From positions 1,463,001 through 1,527,000 of the forward strand of contig NZ_CP146077.1 in NCBI RefSeq assembly GCF_037023725.1: a stretch of DNA of 64,000 bases, read 5' to 3'. The notes under the pieces are model-generated. The model searched no databases. It was not told the DNA's origin and saw only the letters and a program-made list of their open reading frames with translations. The position numbers and the translations under genes were made by a program. Source of the DNA: Pseudomonas bubulae (GTDB lineage: Bacteria > Pseudomonadota > Gammaproteobacteria > Pseudomonadales > Pseudomonadaceae). This document shows, piece by piece, positions 17,656 through 26,292 of this stretch; position 1 is the first letter of the stretch; every line of letters starts with the position of its first letter.

Positions 17656-18093
17656 ATGAAGCACTTCATCAAACCTGTTTCAGCCTGTTTTGGCCTCTTT
17701 ATAAGTGCCGCTGTCAGCGCTGCGCCTGCCATGCCTTTGAGCACTGTCGAGATCCTCAAGGTAGCGTCTGTTTCCTGTGCGGTGGAGGATGTGTCCGATG
17801 GTCGCGAGCAGACCCGCTGCGACCATAACGGCCCCCATATCAAGGTCTATGTGCTGGAGCGCGGTTACGGCGGCCAGCCCAATGTGACTCTGGACGGCCA
17901 GGAAGTGGATGGTGTACGGGCGCCGGTATGCAATCAGGGCGAGGGGCTGGTGGCCTGTAACGGTTCAGGCACCACCGTGGGGCACTTGTACACCTTTGAT
18001 CTGGGTAACAAGAACGGTGGCTGGTTCGAGTTCAGTAACAGTTCGCTGGTACCGCCGCACAATCGGCTGGGTGTGAAGCTATATATAAGGTAG
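17656..18093 (+). CDS. Small secreted protein, possibly DUF4879 (YolA-like)
   Basis: 145 residues with a clear signal peptide (cleavage near AVSA-AP, about residue 22) after a strong CGGAGGG ribosome site. The mature part is about 120 residues with four cysteines (in VSCAVED, TRCDH, PVCNQ, VACNG), which may form two disulfides. It is predicted to be beta-rich. Segments such as DHNGPHIKVYVLERGYG and the ending GVKLYIR resemble secreted DUF4879/YolA proteins, from memory only. No function is known to me. It stands alone, divergent from the purine permease and convergent with an MFS gene. Confidence 0.7.
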   Translation: MKHFIKPVSACFGLFISAAVSAAPAMPLSTVEILKVASVSCAVEDVSDGREQTRCDHNGPHIKVYVLERGYGGQPNVTLDGQEVDGVRAPVCNQGEGLVACNGSGTTVGHLYTFDLGNKNGGWFEFSNSSLVPPHNRLGVKLYIR

Positions 18094-18115
18094 CAGCGGC
18101 TACAGAAAACCTCCG

Positions 18116-18170
18116 CCGTGGGAGCGAGCCTGCTCGCGAACGCTTTTCGCGAGCAGGCTCGCTCCCACGG
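18116..18170. repeat. REP pair forming a perfect 25-bp hairpin
   Basis: Two complete REP units form a perfect inverted repeat with 25-base arms and only five bases between them, starting CCGTGGGAGCGAGCCTGCTC. It sits between two convergent genes and probably acts as a common mRNA 3-prime end. Perfect arms suggest recent insertion or gene conversion. Confidence 0.92.
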
Positions 18171-18195
18171 AAGGGCTTGATCGGGAACAGAATAT

Positions 18196-19425
18196 CTAGA
18201 GGGTATTGCGCTCTTCCACCATCCGGTCCCGATTGGCCAGCCCCGGGAACAGTTTTATCCACAGCCCGGTAACAATCAGCGTACCGACGCCGCCCAGCAC
18301 GACAGCAGGCACTGTGCCCAGCCAGTGAGCCGTGGCCCCGGATTCAAACTCCCCCAACTGGTTGGACGCGCCGATAAACAGACCGTTAACCGCGCTCACC
18401 CGGCCACGCATCTCGTCCGGAGTCTCCAGTTGCACAAACGAAGCGCGAATCACCATGCTGATCATGTCCGCCGCGCCGAGTACCACCAGTACCGCCAATG
18501 AAAACCAGAACGAGGTCGACAGGCCGAAGGCGATGGTGGCAACGCCGAAGACCCCCACAGCGGTGAACATCACGCGCCCCACCTTGCGCTCCACCGGGAA
18601 TCTGGCCAACCACAATGACATCAGCAAGGCGCCGATCGCCGGTGCCGAACGCAACATGCCCAGACCCCAGGGGCCGGTCAGCAGAATATCCTTGGCAAAC
18701 ACCGGCAGCAGCGCCGTGGCCCCGCCCAGCAGCACGGCAAACAGGTCCAGGGAGATAGCGCCCAGCACGTCCGGGCGACTGCGAATAAAACGAATGCCCG
18801 CCAGCAATGAGTCCAGCGTGGCCTTGGCCTTGTTCAACGGCAACTGACGGGCTGGCAGGTTGCTCATCAGCAGTGCCGCAATCAGGTACAGCGCCACGCT
18901 CGGGCCATACACCCACACGCTGCCAAAGGCATACAACAGGCCGCCAAACGCCGGTGCGACGATGGTGGCCGATTGCTGTGCCGCTTGTGCCGCCGCCACG
19001 GCCCGGGGAAACAGTTCAACTGGCACGATGGAAGGTAGCAGCGCCTGGGTGGCAGGCATTTCGAAGGAGCGGGCCGCGCCGAGCAAAAACGCGAGGATAA
19101 AGATCATTTCCCGGGTGATATGGTCGCTGGCACTGCTAATGGCCAGTGTCAGGGCAATCATCGCCTGCAGTGACTGGCACACGGCGGCCACCCTGCGGCG
19201 GTCATAGCGGTCGGCCACATGCCCGGTGTGCAGCATGAACAGCAGGCGTGGAGCGAACTCGATCAAGCCCACCCAACCCAGGTCCATCACGTTGCCGGTG
19301 AGCTGATAAAGGTTCCAGCCGATGGCCACTGTCAGCATCTGAAATGCACTGGCGGTGAAGATGCGGGCAAACCAGAAGGCCACAAAGGGTCGGTGATGGC
19401 GTAGCAGAAGGGGCTGGCTGGTCAT
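18196..19425 (-). CDS. MFS transporter, EntS-like exporter family
   Basis: 409 residues from the ATG at 19423-19425. A longer frame begins at a GTG 45 bases upstream, but the shorter form starts closer to helix 1. About twelve membrane segments; the first begins at FVAFWFARIFTASAF. The loop after helix 2 reads GHVADRYDRRRV, the MFS motif A. The family is the MFS-3/enterobactin-exporter-like group that often carries siderophores or small drugs outward. No siderophore genes lie nearby, so the substrate is unknown. Neither start has a clear ribosome site. Confidence 0.8.
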   Translation of the reverse strand: MTSQPLLLRHHRPFVAFWFARIFTASAFQMLTVAIGWNLYQLTGNVMDLGWVGLIEFAPRLLFMLHTGHVADRYDRRRVAAVCQSLQAMIALTLAISSASDHITREMIFILAFLLGAARSFEMPATQALLPSIVPVELFPRAVAAAQAAQQSATIVAPAFGGLLYAFGSVWVYGPSVALYLIAALLMSNLPARQLPLNKAKATLDSLLAGIRFIRSRPDVLGAISLDLFAVLLGGATALLPVFAKDILLTGPWGLGMLRSAPAIGALLMSLWLARFPVERKVGRVMFTAVGVFGVATIAFGLSTSFWFSLAVLVVLGAADMISMVIRASFVQLETPDEMRGRVSAVNGLFIGASNQLGEFESGATAHWLGTVPAVVLGGVGTLIVTGLWIKLFPGLANRDRMVEERNTL

Positions 19426-19644
19426 GTGGGAGGATCGTGCTGAAGGGTTGGGGGAGGCCGAGATTATCACTGTTTTGTAACAAATAATGACTCAAAACAT
19501 CATGATCTCCGGGAGCCTGATAAGGGATTTCTGCGATTCCCTGCACTTCTTGCAACGGTCTATATCAAGGGCTGAGGCATCGTGTCACGCGACAACAAAC
19601 CACATTAGCCGTGTGTCAGGAATGGACTACTCTTTCCTCCATGC

Positions 19645-19658
19645 TTGATCCAGATCAA
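19645..19658. promoter_or_regulatory. Perfect ANR/FNR box upstream of cioAB
   Basis: TTGATCCAGATCAA is an exact match to the ANR/FNR consensus TTGAT-N4-ATCAA. It lies 159 bases before the cioA start in a 392-base gene-free stretch (19426-19817), in which I see no other clear feature. In P. aeruginosa, ANR represses cioAB at low oxygen, so a direct role is likely. Confidence 0.85.
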
Positions 19659-19817
19659 AACCTCTCCGGTTTTGTCTGAGTGGCCAGTCGGCCAGATCCC
19701 TTTTTGTTGTGGTTAAAAAGCGAGCAGCGATTCGCAGCGGCCATGGCTTGCGGGGAAGTTGGATTCGGGCGCGACGCTCGGGTCCTCAACGACCTGATAC
19801 CTGATAGAGGAAGACTT

Positions 19818-21257
19818 ATGTTCGGTTTGGAGGCTCTCGATCTCGCCCGAATTCAGTTCGCGTTTACCGTGTCGTTCCACATTCTTTTTCCCGCCATTAC
19901 CATCGGTCTCGCCAGTTATCTCATGGTGCTCGAAGGCATGTGGCTGAAAACCCGTGACGACACCTACCGCGACCTGTACCACTTTTGGTCGAAGATATTC
20001 GCCGTCAACTTTGGGATGGGCGTGGTGTCGGGCCTGGTCATGGCCTATCAGTTCGGTACCAACTGGTCGAGGTTCTCGGACTTCGCCGGTGCTGTTACCG
20101 GGCCGCTACTGACCTATGAAGTACTCACCGCATTCTTCCTTGAAGCAGGTTTTCTGGGGGTCATGCTGTTTGGCTGGAACCGCGTCGGTCGCGGGATGCA
20201 CTTTTTCTCGACCGTCATGGTGGCCATCGGCACACTGATCTCGACCTTCTGGATCCTGGCCTCCAACAGCTGGATGCAGACCCCGCAAGGTTTTGAAATC
20301 ATCGATGGCCGAGTCATTCCGGTGGACTGGCTGGCGGTGATTTTCAACCCGTCGTTCCCTTACCGTCTGGCGCACATGGCCACGGCCGCCTTTGTTGCCA
20401 CGGCATTTTTCGTCGGTGCCTCGGCCGCCTGGCACCTGTTGCGCGGTCGCAATACACCGGCCATTCGTCGCATGTTCTCGATGGCGATGTGGATGGCCCT
20501 GGTGGTTGCGCCGGTGCAGGCCTTTATTGGTGACGCCCACGGCCTGAATACCCTTGAGTATCAGCCGGTGAAAATCGCCGCGATCGAAGGTCACTGGGAA
20601 AACAAGCCGGGTGAACCGACGCCGCTGATTCTGTTCGGCATTCCCAACATGAAAACCGAGACCACGGACTACAAGATCGAGGTGCCATACTTGGGCAGCC
20701 TGATCCTGACCCATAGTCTGGACAAGCAGATCCCGGCCATGAAGGACTATCCGGCAGCGGATCGTCCGAACTCGACCATCGTGTTCTTCACCTTCCGCAT
20801 CATGGTTGCGTTGGGCATGTTGATGATCTTTATCGGCCTGTGGAGCGTGTGGCTGCGGAAACGCGGCACCCTCTATGAGAACCGCTGGTTCTTGCGCCTG
20901 GTGCTGTGGATGGGGCCATCGGGCCTGATCGCGATCCTCGCGGGCTGGTTTACTACCGAGATTGGTCGTCAACCGTGGGTGGTCTACGGGCTGATGCGCA
21001 CGGCTGATGCTTCGTCCAACCATAGCGTCACGCAAATGAGCATCACGCTGGTCATGTTTGTCGTGGTGTATTTCTCGCTGTTCGGTGTAGGTCTGGGCTA
21101 CATGATGCGTCTGGTACGCAAGGGCCCGATCACCCACGAAGGCGATGACGAAACCCACGGTGGCCCAGGCCAGCAACGCACGCCTGCCCGTCCTCTGTCT
21201 GCAGCCCATGAGGGTACAGATGAAGGCCACAGCGACAGCCTGACGAAGGGGAATTGA
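19818..21257 (+). CDS. cioA: Cyanide-insensitive quinol oxidase subunit I (bd type)
   Basis: 479 residues from the ATG at 19818, which follows a GAGGAAG ribosome site; the open frame extends upstream but without support. It is the heme subunit of a cytochrome bd-type ubiquinol oxidase in the inner membrane. Heme ligands are H21 (in VSFHILFP), H186 (in YRLAHMATA) and M329 (in FRIMVALG). The quinol segment GWFTTEIGRQPW is present and the Q-loop is short, as in CioA rather than E. coli CydA. The soluble C-terminal tail after the last helix is polar and His-rich. It lies three bases before cioB. Confidence 0.95.
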   Translation: MFGLEALDLARIQFAFTVSFHILFPAITIGLASYLMVLEGMWLKTRDDTYRDLYHFWSKIFAVNFGMGVVSGLVMAYQFGTNWSRFSDFAGAVTGPLLTYEVLTAFFLEAGFLGVMLFGWNRVGRGMHFFSTVMVAIGTLISTFWILASNSWMQTPQGFEIIDGRVIPVDWLAVIFNPSFPYRLAHMATAAFVATAFFVGASAAWHLLRGRNTPAIRRMFSMAMWMALVVAPVQAFIGDAHGLNTLEYQPVKIAAIEGHWENKPGEPTPLILFGIPNMKTETTDYKIEVPYLGSLILTHSLDKQIPAMKDYPAADRPNSTIVFFTFRIMVALGMLMIFIGLWSVWLRKRGTLYENRWFLRLVLWMGPSGLIAILAGWFTTEIGRQPWVVYGLMRTADASSNHSVTQMSITLVMFVVVYFSLFGVGLGYMMRLVRKGPITHEGDDETHGGPGQQRTPARPLSAAHEGTDEGHSDSLTKGN

Positions 21258-21260
21258 GTC

Positions 21261-22268
21261 ATGGGTATTGATCTGCCACTTATCTGGGCAATCATCATCA
21301 TCTTCGGGATCATGATGTATGTGGTCATGGATGGTTTCGATCTGGGGATCGGCATCCTCTTTCCCTTTATCAAGGGCGAGAAAGATCGCGATGTGATGAT
21401 GAACACGGTCGCCCCTGTCTGGGACGGTAACGAAACCTGGCTGGTACTGGGCGGCGCGGCGCTGTTCGGTGCCTTCCCGCTGGCCTACTCGGTCGTGTTG
21501 TCGGCGTTGTACCTGCCACTGATCCTGATGCTGATGGGCCTGATCTTCCGCGGCGTGGCCTTTGAGTTCCGCTTCAAGGCACGCCCGGAAAAACGCCATA
21601 TCTGGGACAAGTCCTTTATCGGCGGTTCGCTGGTGGCGACGTTCTTTCAGGGCGTGGCATTGGGGGCCTTTATTGATGGCCTGCCGGTAGTCAACCGCCA
21701 GTACGCCGGTGGCGGGCTGGACTGGCTGTCACCGTTCACGGTGTTCTGCGGTATTGCCCTGATCGTGGCGTACGCCCTGCTGGGTTGCACCTGGCTGATC
21801 ATGAAGACCGAAGGCGAACTGCAAGAGCGCATGCACAAACTGGGTCGCCCGCTGGCACTGGCCGTACTGGTGCTGATGGGCATTGTCAGCCTGTGGACGC
21901 CGCTGGCCCACACAGACATCGCGGCCCGCTGGTTTACCCTGCCTAACCTGTTCTGGTTCCTGCCGGTGCCGATCCTGGTGCTGGTGACCATGTACGGTCT
22001 GCTCAAAGCAATCGCGCGCAAGGCCCACTACACGCCGTTCCTGCTGACCCTGGTGCTGATATTCCTGGGTTACAGCGGCCTGGGCATCAGCCTGTGGCCG
22101 AATATCATTCCGCCTTCGATCTCGATCTGGGACGCGGCGGCACCGCCGCAAAGCCAGGGCTTCATGCTGGTGGGCACCCTGTTTATCATCCCGTTCATTC
22201 TGGGCTACACCTTCTGGAGCTACTACGTGTTCCGCGGCAAGGTGACCCACGAAGACGGTTATCACTAG
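21261..22268 (+). CDS. cioB: Cyanide-insensitive quinol oxidase subunit II
   Basis: 335 residues with about eight or nine membrane helices. The N-terminus contains VVMDGFDLGIGILFPF and WDGNETWLVLGG, the signature segments of CydB/CioB. Subunit II stabilises the hemes of subunit I. It follows cioA by three bases and precedes a small DUF2474 gene by 57 bases, so the three form one operon. Confidence 0.95.
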   Translation: MGIDLPLIWAIIIIFGIMMYVVMDGFDLGIGILFPFIKGEKDRDVMMNTVAPVWDGNETWLVLGGAALFGAFPLAYSVVLSALYLPLILMLMGLIFRGVAFEFRFKARPEKRHIWDKSFIGGSLVATFFQGVALGAFIDGLPVVNRQYAGGGLDWLSPFTVFCGIALIVAYALLGCTWLIMKTEGELQERMHKLGRPLALAVLVLMGIVSLWTPLAHTDIAARWFTLPNLFWFLPVPILVLVTMYGLLKAIARKAHYTPFLLTLVLIFLGYSGLGISLWPNIIPPSISIWDAAAPPQSQGFMLVGTLFIIPFILGYTFWSYYVFRGKVTHEDGYH

Positions 22269-22325
22269 TAGCAAGTGCCGCTGTGGCCTGAGGGCCACAG
22301 CCTTTTCCCCAAGAGGAGGCCCCAC

Positions 22326-22493
22326 ATGGCTGGCAAGGATTATCTACACGACGTGCAAGAATGCGAAAAGAAGCCTTTATGGCAACGCATAGGCTGGCTG
22401 CTGGTGATCTGGACCGGCAGTGTGGCCACCCTGGCAGTATTTGCCTGGCTGATCCGCATGTTCATGACGGCGGCAGGCATGAAAAGCCACTGA
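22326..22493 (+). CDS. DUF2474 small membrane protein, CydX-like oxidase subunit
   Basis: 55 residues from the ATG at 22326, which has a strong AGGAGG ribosome site upstream; the longer frame from 22275 is not needed. One membrane helix (about 20-45, GWLLVIWTGSVATLAVFAWL) follows a charged cytoplasmic N-terminus. DUF2474 proteins are encoded after cioAB and are thought to be a third small subunit like CydX. A rho-independent terminator follows at once. Confidence 0.88.
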   Translation: MAGKDYLHDVQECEKKPLWQRIGWLLVIWTGSVATLAVFAWLIRMFMTAAGMKSH

Positions 22494-22530
22494 CTTCCCA
22501 TCCCGTTGCCTTGCGGCTACGGTTTTATGA

Positions 22531-22553
22531 CCCGCTTCGGCGGGTTTTTTTTT
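22531..22553 (+). terminator. Rho-independent terminator after cioAB-DUF2474
   Basis: CCCGC-TTCG-GCGGG stem with a UUCG tetraloop followed by nine T residues, 37 bases after the stop of the small subunit gene. Confidence 0.93.
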
Positions 22554-22563
22554 GTACTGTCTT

Positions 22564-22653
22564 CTGTGGGAGCGAGCCTGCTCGCGATACAGGCGCTGCG
22601 CGCTTGTCGGTTCAATCGAGTCGGCGCTTTCGCGGGCACGCCCGCTCCCACAA
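22564..22653. repeat. REP pair upstream of the rlmG 3-prime end
   Basis: CTGTGGGAGCGAGCCTGCTC at the left and a complementary CGGGCACGCCCGCTCCCACA at the right, about 50 bases apart, between the cio terminator and the convergent rlmG. Confidence 0.85.
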
Positions 22654-22673
22654 GGGGCTTGCAAGGATCAGGT

Positions 22674-23798
22674 TTACTTGCGCGCCTTGAGGATCACGAA
22701 CTTGGGCGTGGCGGCCACTTGCTCGACGCCACGGAACAGCTTGGCCAGCTTGCTGTGATAGCCCAGGTGGCGATTGCCGACGATATACAGCGCTCCGCCC
22801 ACCACCAGCGCTTCACGCGCCTGCTGGAACATGCGCCAGGCCAGAAAATCCCCCACCACCTGTTGCTGGTGAAACGGCGGGTTGCACAGCACCACGTCCA
22901 GTGAGTCCGGTGCCTGGCTCGCCAGCCCGTCATCGGCCCGCACTGTCACTTCGCGATCACCCAGGGCCGCTTGCCAGTTTTCCCGGGCGGACTGCACGGC
23001 CATAAACGACTCGTCGACCAGCGTGTACTGCGCCTGCGGGTTGGTCAGTGCGCTGGCAATGGCGAGCACGCCGTTGCCGCAGCCCAGGTCGGCAACCCGG
23101 GCCGAGCCCAGGTTTTTCGGCAGGTGGGGCAGGAACGCCCGGGTACCGATATCCAGGTCTTCGCGGCAGAACACGTTGGCATGGTTGAGCAGCTCGATGG
23201 CCGGCTTGTCCAGTCGATAGCGGGTAGGGTAGGGCGAGGTAAATGGTCCCAGGCCCTGTGCTGTGGCGATCAGCAGCCGGGCCTTCTTGACCGCCAGCGA
23301 GGCATGCATCGGGCCGATATAATGCTCCAGCAAATCGCCAGCAGCCCGTGGCAGGTGCTTGACCATCGCGCCCGCGATCACTTGGGCACCCGGTGCCAGC
23401 TGACCTTGCAGGCGGATCAGTTGTTCTTCAAGCAAAGCCAGGGTCTTCGGCACGCGTACCAGCACGCAGTCGAATGGCCCTGCCAGTGGTTCACTGGCCG
23501 GAATGATCGAGACCGCATCGTAAGCATGGCCGTTGCGCACCAGGTTTTTTTCCAGCGCTTGCATGGCCAGGAAGGAGTCACTGCTGCTGGTGACCTGCAT
23601 TGTGCCCACCAGGCTGATCGCCAGGGCTCCAAAGCTGTCATTGAGCACCAGCACCCGGCTGTTTGCGGGCAGCGCCTGTTCGGCCAAGTGATTAAGCAAA
23701 TACTCATCCGCCGCATCAAAGGCCTGCAAGGGCTCGTTCTGCTGCTCGGGTTGGCGGATCAGGCGAAGTTGGGCGAAAGGGCTTTCTAGCACGGGCAT
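22674..23798 (-). CDS. rlmG: 23S rRNA (guanine-1835-N2)-methyltransferase
   Basis: 374 residues. The family has two tandem methyltransferase-like domains. The N-terminal one (about 1-185) is degenerate. The C-terminal one carries the SAM site VADLGCGNGVLAIAS and the N2-guanine motif VVLCNPPFHQQ. It methylates G1835 of 23S rRNA. Single gene, convergent with the cio operon, with its own start ATG at 23798. Confidence 0.93.
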   Translation of the reverse strand: MPVLESPFAQLRLIRQPEQQNEPLQAFDAADEYLLNHLAEQALPANSRVLVLNDSFGALAISLVGTMQVTSSSDSFLAMQALEKNLVRNGHAYDAVSIIPASEPLAGPFDCVLVRVPKTLALLEEQLIRLQGQLAPGAQVIAGAMVKHLPRAAGDLLEHYIGPMHASLAVKKARLLIATAQGLGPFTSPYPTRYRLDKPAIELLNHANVFCREDLDIGTRAFLPHLPKNLGSARVADLGCGNGVLAIASALTNPQAQYTLVDESFMAVQSARENWQAALGDREVTVRADDGLASQAPDSLDVVLCNPPFHQQQVVGDFLAWRMFQQAREALVVGGALYIVGNRHLGYHSKLAKLFRGVEQVAATPKFVILKARK

Positions 23799-23950
23799 TT
23801 ATACAAACTCTGAGGAATCAACTGTTGCATGGCCTGCCCCTGAGGGCGTCTGGCAAGCAGAAGCGTCCGTGGGTTTTACAGGTGGCGGTGATTTTACTTT
23901 TTTTTACCGAAGATTACCTGATGGGTTTATTGCTGCTGCGCAGGGCAGGC

Positions 23951-24664
23951 CTACAACAGGCCTGACTTGGCCGCCATGACCACCGCGGAGGTTTTGTTGT
24001 TGGCCCCCAGTTTTTTCATGGCGCTGCTGATGTGAAAGTTCACGGTACGGGTGCTCAGGCCCAGAATCATGCCGATGTCGGAAGCGATTTTACCTTCGGC
24101 AGTCCATTTCAATATCTCCAGCTCGCGACAAGACAGGCGGATGATATGAATCTCCAGCCGGTGATGAAGGTGGCAGCGCTCGAGCATGGCACTGTGCAGT
24201 TGGTTGCAGAGCCACAACACATTGGCAGCCTTATCTGAAAACTCGTCCTCGGTGACTGGCGTGCTTTTTCTGGCGAGGCTCAACATGCTCACAGCGCCAT
24301 TGGGGTCGTGTACCGATTGCGACCAGCCATAGGTCAGCCCGCAGTTTTGCGTGGCTCTCCACTGGTCAGGCGTCTCACGAAAGACATCAGAACTCCAGAT
24401 AATGGGCAGGATCGATAACTGGCAGTGGGTCAGCAGAGGTTTTTTTTGCGAGAGGTGACCTTTTTCATATCTATCGACATAGTCATTTGGATAGTTTGTA
24501 ATTACTTTGCTATTCGTTGTGATGTTTCCAAGGCGAGGAATCATTCGAAAGAAGAAATAGTCAAAGCCGTATTCTTCTATTCGTTTGAGTGTGTTTGAAC
24601 AGAGTTCAGCCTCGCTTATGCAAGAAAGGTAATGGTTTTTACTGATTGAATGATGTGCGGTCAT
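23951..24664 (-). CDS. LuxR-family solo regulator with autoinducer-binding domain
   Basis: 237 residues. An autoinducer-binding-type domain (about 20-165) precedes a LuxR helix-turn-helix (about 172-235, LSCRELEILKWTAEGK then STRTVNFHI). No luxI is in the window. Two residues that are nearly invariant in acyl-homoserine-lactone receptors are changed by my alignment. TraR W57 is Tyr here (NYPNDYVDRY) and D70 is Lys (SQKKPLL). Y61, P71 and W85 appear kept. It therefore may sense another signal or none. The N-terminal half is about 37 percent G+C by hand count, unlike its neighbours, which suggests recent transfer. A long palindrome lies 73 bases upstream. Confidence 0.9.
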   Translation of the reverse strand: MTAHHSISKNHYLSCISEAELCSNTLKRIEEYGFDYFFFRMIPRLGNITTNSKVITNYPNDYVDRYEKGHLSQKKPLLTHCQLSILPIIWSSDVFRETPDQWRATQNCGLTYGWSQSVHDPNGAVSMLSLARKSTPVTEDEFSDKAANVLWLCNQLHSAMLERCHLHHRLEIHIIRLSCRELEILKWTAEGKIASDIGMILGLSTRTVNFHISSAMKKLGANNKTSAVVMAAKSGLL

Positions 24665-24736
24665 AAGGCGCTCCTGCGGCCCGGCAGTAAGTAAGCGGTG
24701 TTGTGAGATAGCCCGTTAAGAAGATTTTAGGTGCTG

Positions 24737-24762
24737 TTTCGAATAATGCTAATTATTCGAAA
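24737..24762. promoter_or_regulatory. Perfect 11+11 palindrome upstream of the LuxR solo
   Basis: TTTCGAATAAT, four bases, then ATTATTCGAAA: a perfect inverted repeat. It is 73 bases upstream of the luxR-type start and no T run follows, so it looks like an operator rather than a terminator. It may be the autoregulatory site of this LuxR protein. The rest of the 367-base gap to fpr (24665-25031) shows no gene I can support. Confidence 0.55.
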
Positions 24763-25031
24763 GTAGGGGTTGGTATGTGAAAACTTTGTTAGTTGTAGAG
24801 GTGGGTGCTCATGTAATAACAGTATCTAATTATACGTTTTCGGGTGTTTCTATATAGCAGTTGCGTGGGGTTAACGGCACCGGATCCAAAAGCTCAATGC
24901 AAAGCTATCTTTCCGGCTGCAGTCCGGGCGGTGTTTGCGATGCGGCTGGATGCCGTAAAGCCATCACAAACCATCGGTTTTTCTCAGGCCCTCTTTGCGC
25001 GACACTAGGGCATTCGCCATTGGAGTGCCCC

Positions 25032-25808
25032 ATGACTGCCACTGCAGAAAAATTCACCCAACAGACGCTTCTCGACGTCACACCGCTGACGCCCAGCCTG
25101 TTCACGTTGCGTACCACACGTGATCCGGGTTTTCGCTTTCGCGCAGGGCAATTCGCCAGGCTGGGGGTGACCAAGGCCGATGGCAGCACGGTGTGGCGCG
25201 CCTATTCAATGGTCTCTTCCCCCCATGACGAGTTTCTGGAGTTCTTTTCGATCGTGGTGCCAGGCGGGGAATTTACCAGTGAGCTCAGTCGCCTGGAAGT
25301 GGGTGACACCTTGTTGGTGGAGCGTCAGGCCTACGGCTTCCTGACTCTTGACCGCTTTGTCGACGGTCGTGACCTGTGGCTGTTGGCAACCGGCACTGGT
25401 ATCGCGCCTTTCCTCTCGATCCTGCAGGATTTTGAGGTGTGGGAAAAGTTCGAGCGCATCGTGCTGGTTTACAGCGCCCGCCATGCCTGCGAAATGGCCT
25501 ATCAGGAACTGATCGCCGGGCTATGCAGCCGTGAATACCTGGCCGACTATGCGCACAAATTTATCTACATACCGGTGGTTACCCGGGAGCAGGTACCCGG
25601 TGCATTGAACGGGCGTATTACTGCATTGATCGAAAATGGCGAACTTGAACACGCCGCAGGTATTGAATTGAGCAGTGAGCACTCACGGGCCATGTTGTGC
25701 GGTAACCCGCAAATGATCGATGACACGCGCAAGTTGCTCAAGGCACGGGACATGCAGTTGAGTCTGAGCCGCCGGCCAGGTCAAGTTGCTGTTGAGAACT
25801 ATTGGTAG
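25032..25808 (+). CDS. fpr: Ferredoxin/flavodoxin-NADP+ reductase
   Basis: 258 residues from the ATG at 25032, which fits the family length; the upstream extension to 24861 has no family-like content. An FAD-binding barrel (about 5-100; RAGQFARLG and RAYSMVSSP bind flavin) is followed by an NADP(H) domain with GTGIAPFLSI and MLCGNPQM. The C-terminus ends VENYW, with the terminal aromatic residue typical of bacterial-type Fpr. It passes electrons between NADPH and ferredoxin or flavodoxin in redox defence and Fe-S supply. Confidence 0.93.
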   Translation: MTATAEKFTQQTLLDVTPLTPSLFTLRTTRDPGFRFRAGQFARLGVTKADGSTVWRAYSMVSSPHDEFLEFFSIVVPGGEFTSELSRLEVGDTLLVERQAYGFLTLDRFVDGRDLWLLATGTGIAPFLSILQDFEVWEKFERIVLVYSARHACEMAYQELIAGLCSREYLADYAHKFIYIPVVTREQVPGALNGRITALIENGELEHAAGIELSSEHSRAMLCGNPQMIDDTRKLLKARDMQLSLSRRPGQVAVENYW

Positions 25809-25836
25809 TTGTTTTGTATTGTGTGTGACATGAAAA

Positions 25837-25867
25837 AACAAAGGCGCCCCTGAGGGCGCCGTTGTTT
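25837..25867. terminator. Bidirectional terminator between fpr and mscL
   Basis: GGCGCCC-CTGA-GGGCGCC stem flanked by AACAA and TTGTT, with T/A-rich tails on both sides, serving two convergent genes. Confidence 0.9.
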
Positions 25868-25878
25868 TTATTGAGCAC

Positions 25879-26292
25879 TTATGACCGGTTATTTTGAACT
25901 TTGAGCAAGTCGCGAATTTCGCCCAGTAGTTCCTCTTCTTTAGAGGGCAGCGGTGGTACGCTCGGAGCGACCGCCTCTTCGCGTTTCAGGCGGTTGATTG
26001 CCTTTACACCCATAAAGATAGCGAACGCGACGATGATAAAGTCGATCACGCTCTGGATGAATTTGCCGTAGGCCACAACCACTGCTGGCGCATCGCCAAC
26101 GGCGGCTTTCAGCGTAATGGCCAGGTCACTGAAGTCGACTCCGCCAATCAGCAACCCCAGTGGTGGCATGACCACGTCCCCCACAAAGGACGAAACGATT
26201 TTGCCGAATGCCGCGCCGATAATGATACCGACGGCCATATCGACCACGTTCCCTTTGACCGCGAAGGCCTTGAACTCACTTATCACGCCCAT
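25879..26292 (-). CDS. mscL: Large-conductance mechanosensitive channel
   Basis: 137 residues. The N-terminal amphipathic helix and TM1 ([20 protein letters not shown]) carry the gate motif of MscL. TM2 lies at about 75-100, then a charged C-terminal bundle ending near residue 137. It opens under membrane tension in hypo-osmotic shock. Single gene, convergent with fpr. Confidence 0.96.
   Translation of the reverse strand: MGVISEFKAFAVKGNVVDMAVGIIIGAAFGKIVSSFVGDVVMPPLGLLIGGVDFSDLAITLKAAVGDAPAVVVAYGKFIQSVIDFIIVAFAIFMGVKAINRLKREEAVAPSVPPLPSKEEELLGEIRDLLKVQNNRS

Noticed and set aside
19680..19817. 46-codon extension of cioA
   Set aside because: No ribosome site or similarity; the ATG at 19818 has a good site and the family start.
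20106..21599. 497-codon minus-strand open frame opposite cioA/cioB
   Set aside because: Low-complexity His/Gln/Arg-rich translation with no family features; it is the antisense of a strongly supported oxidase operon with high G+C at third positions.
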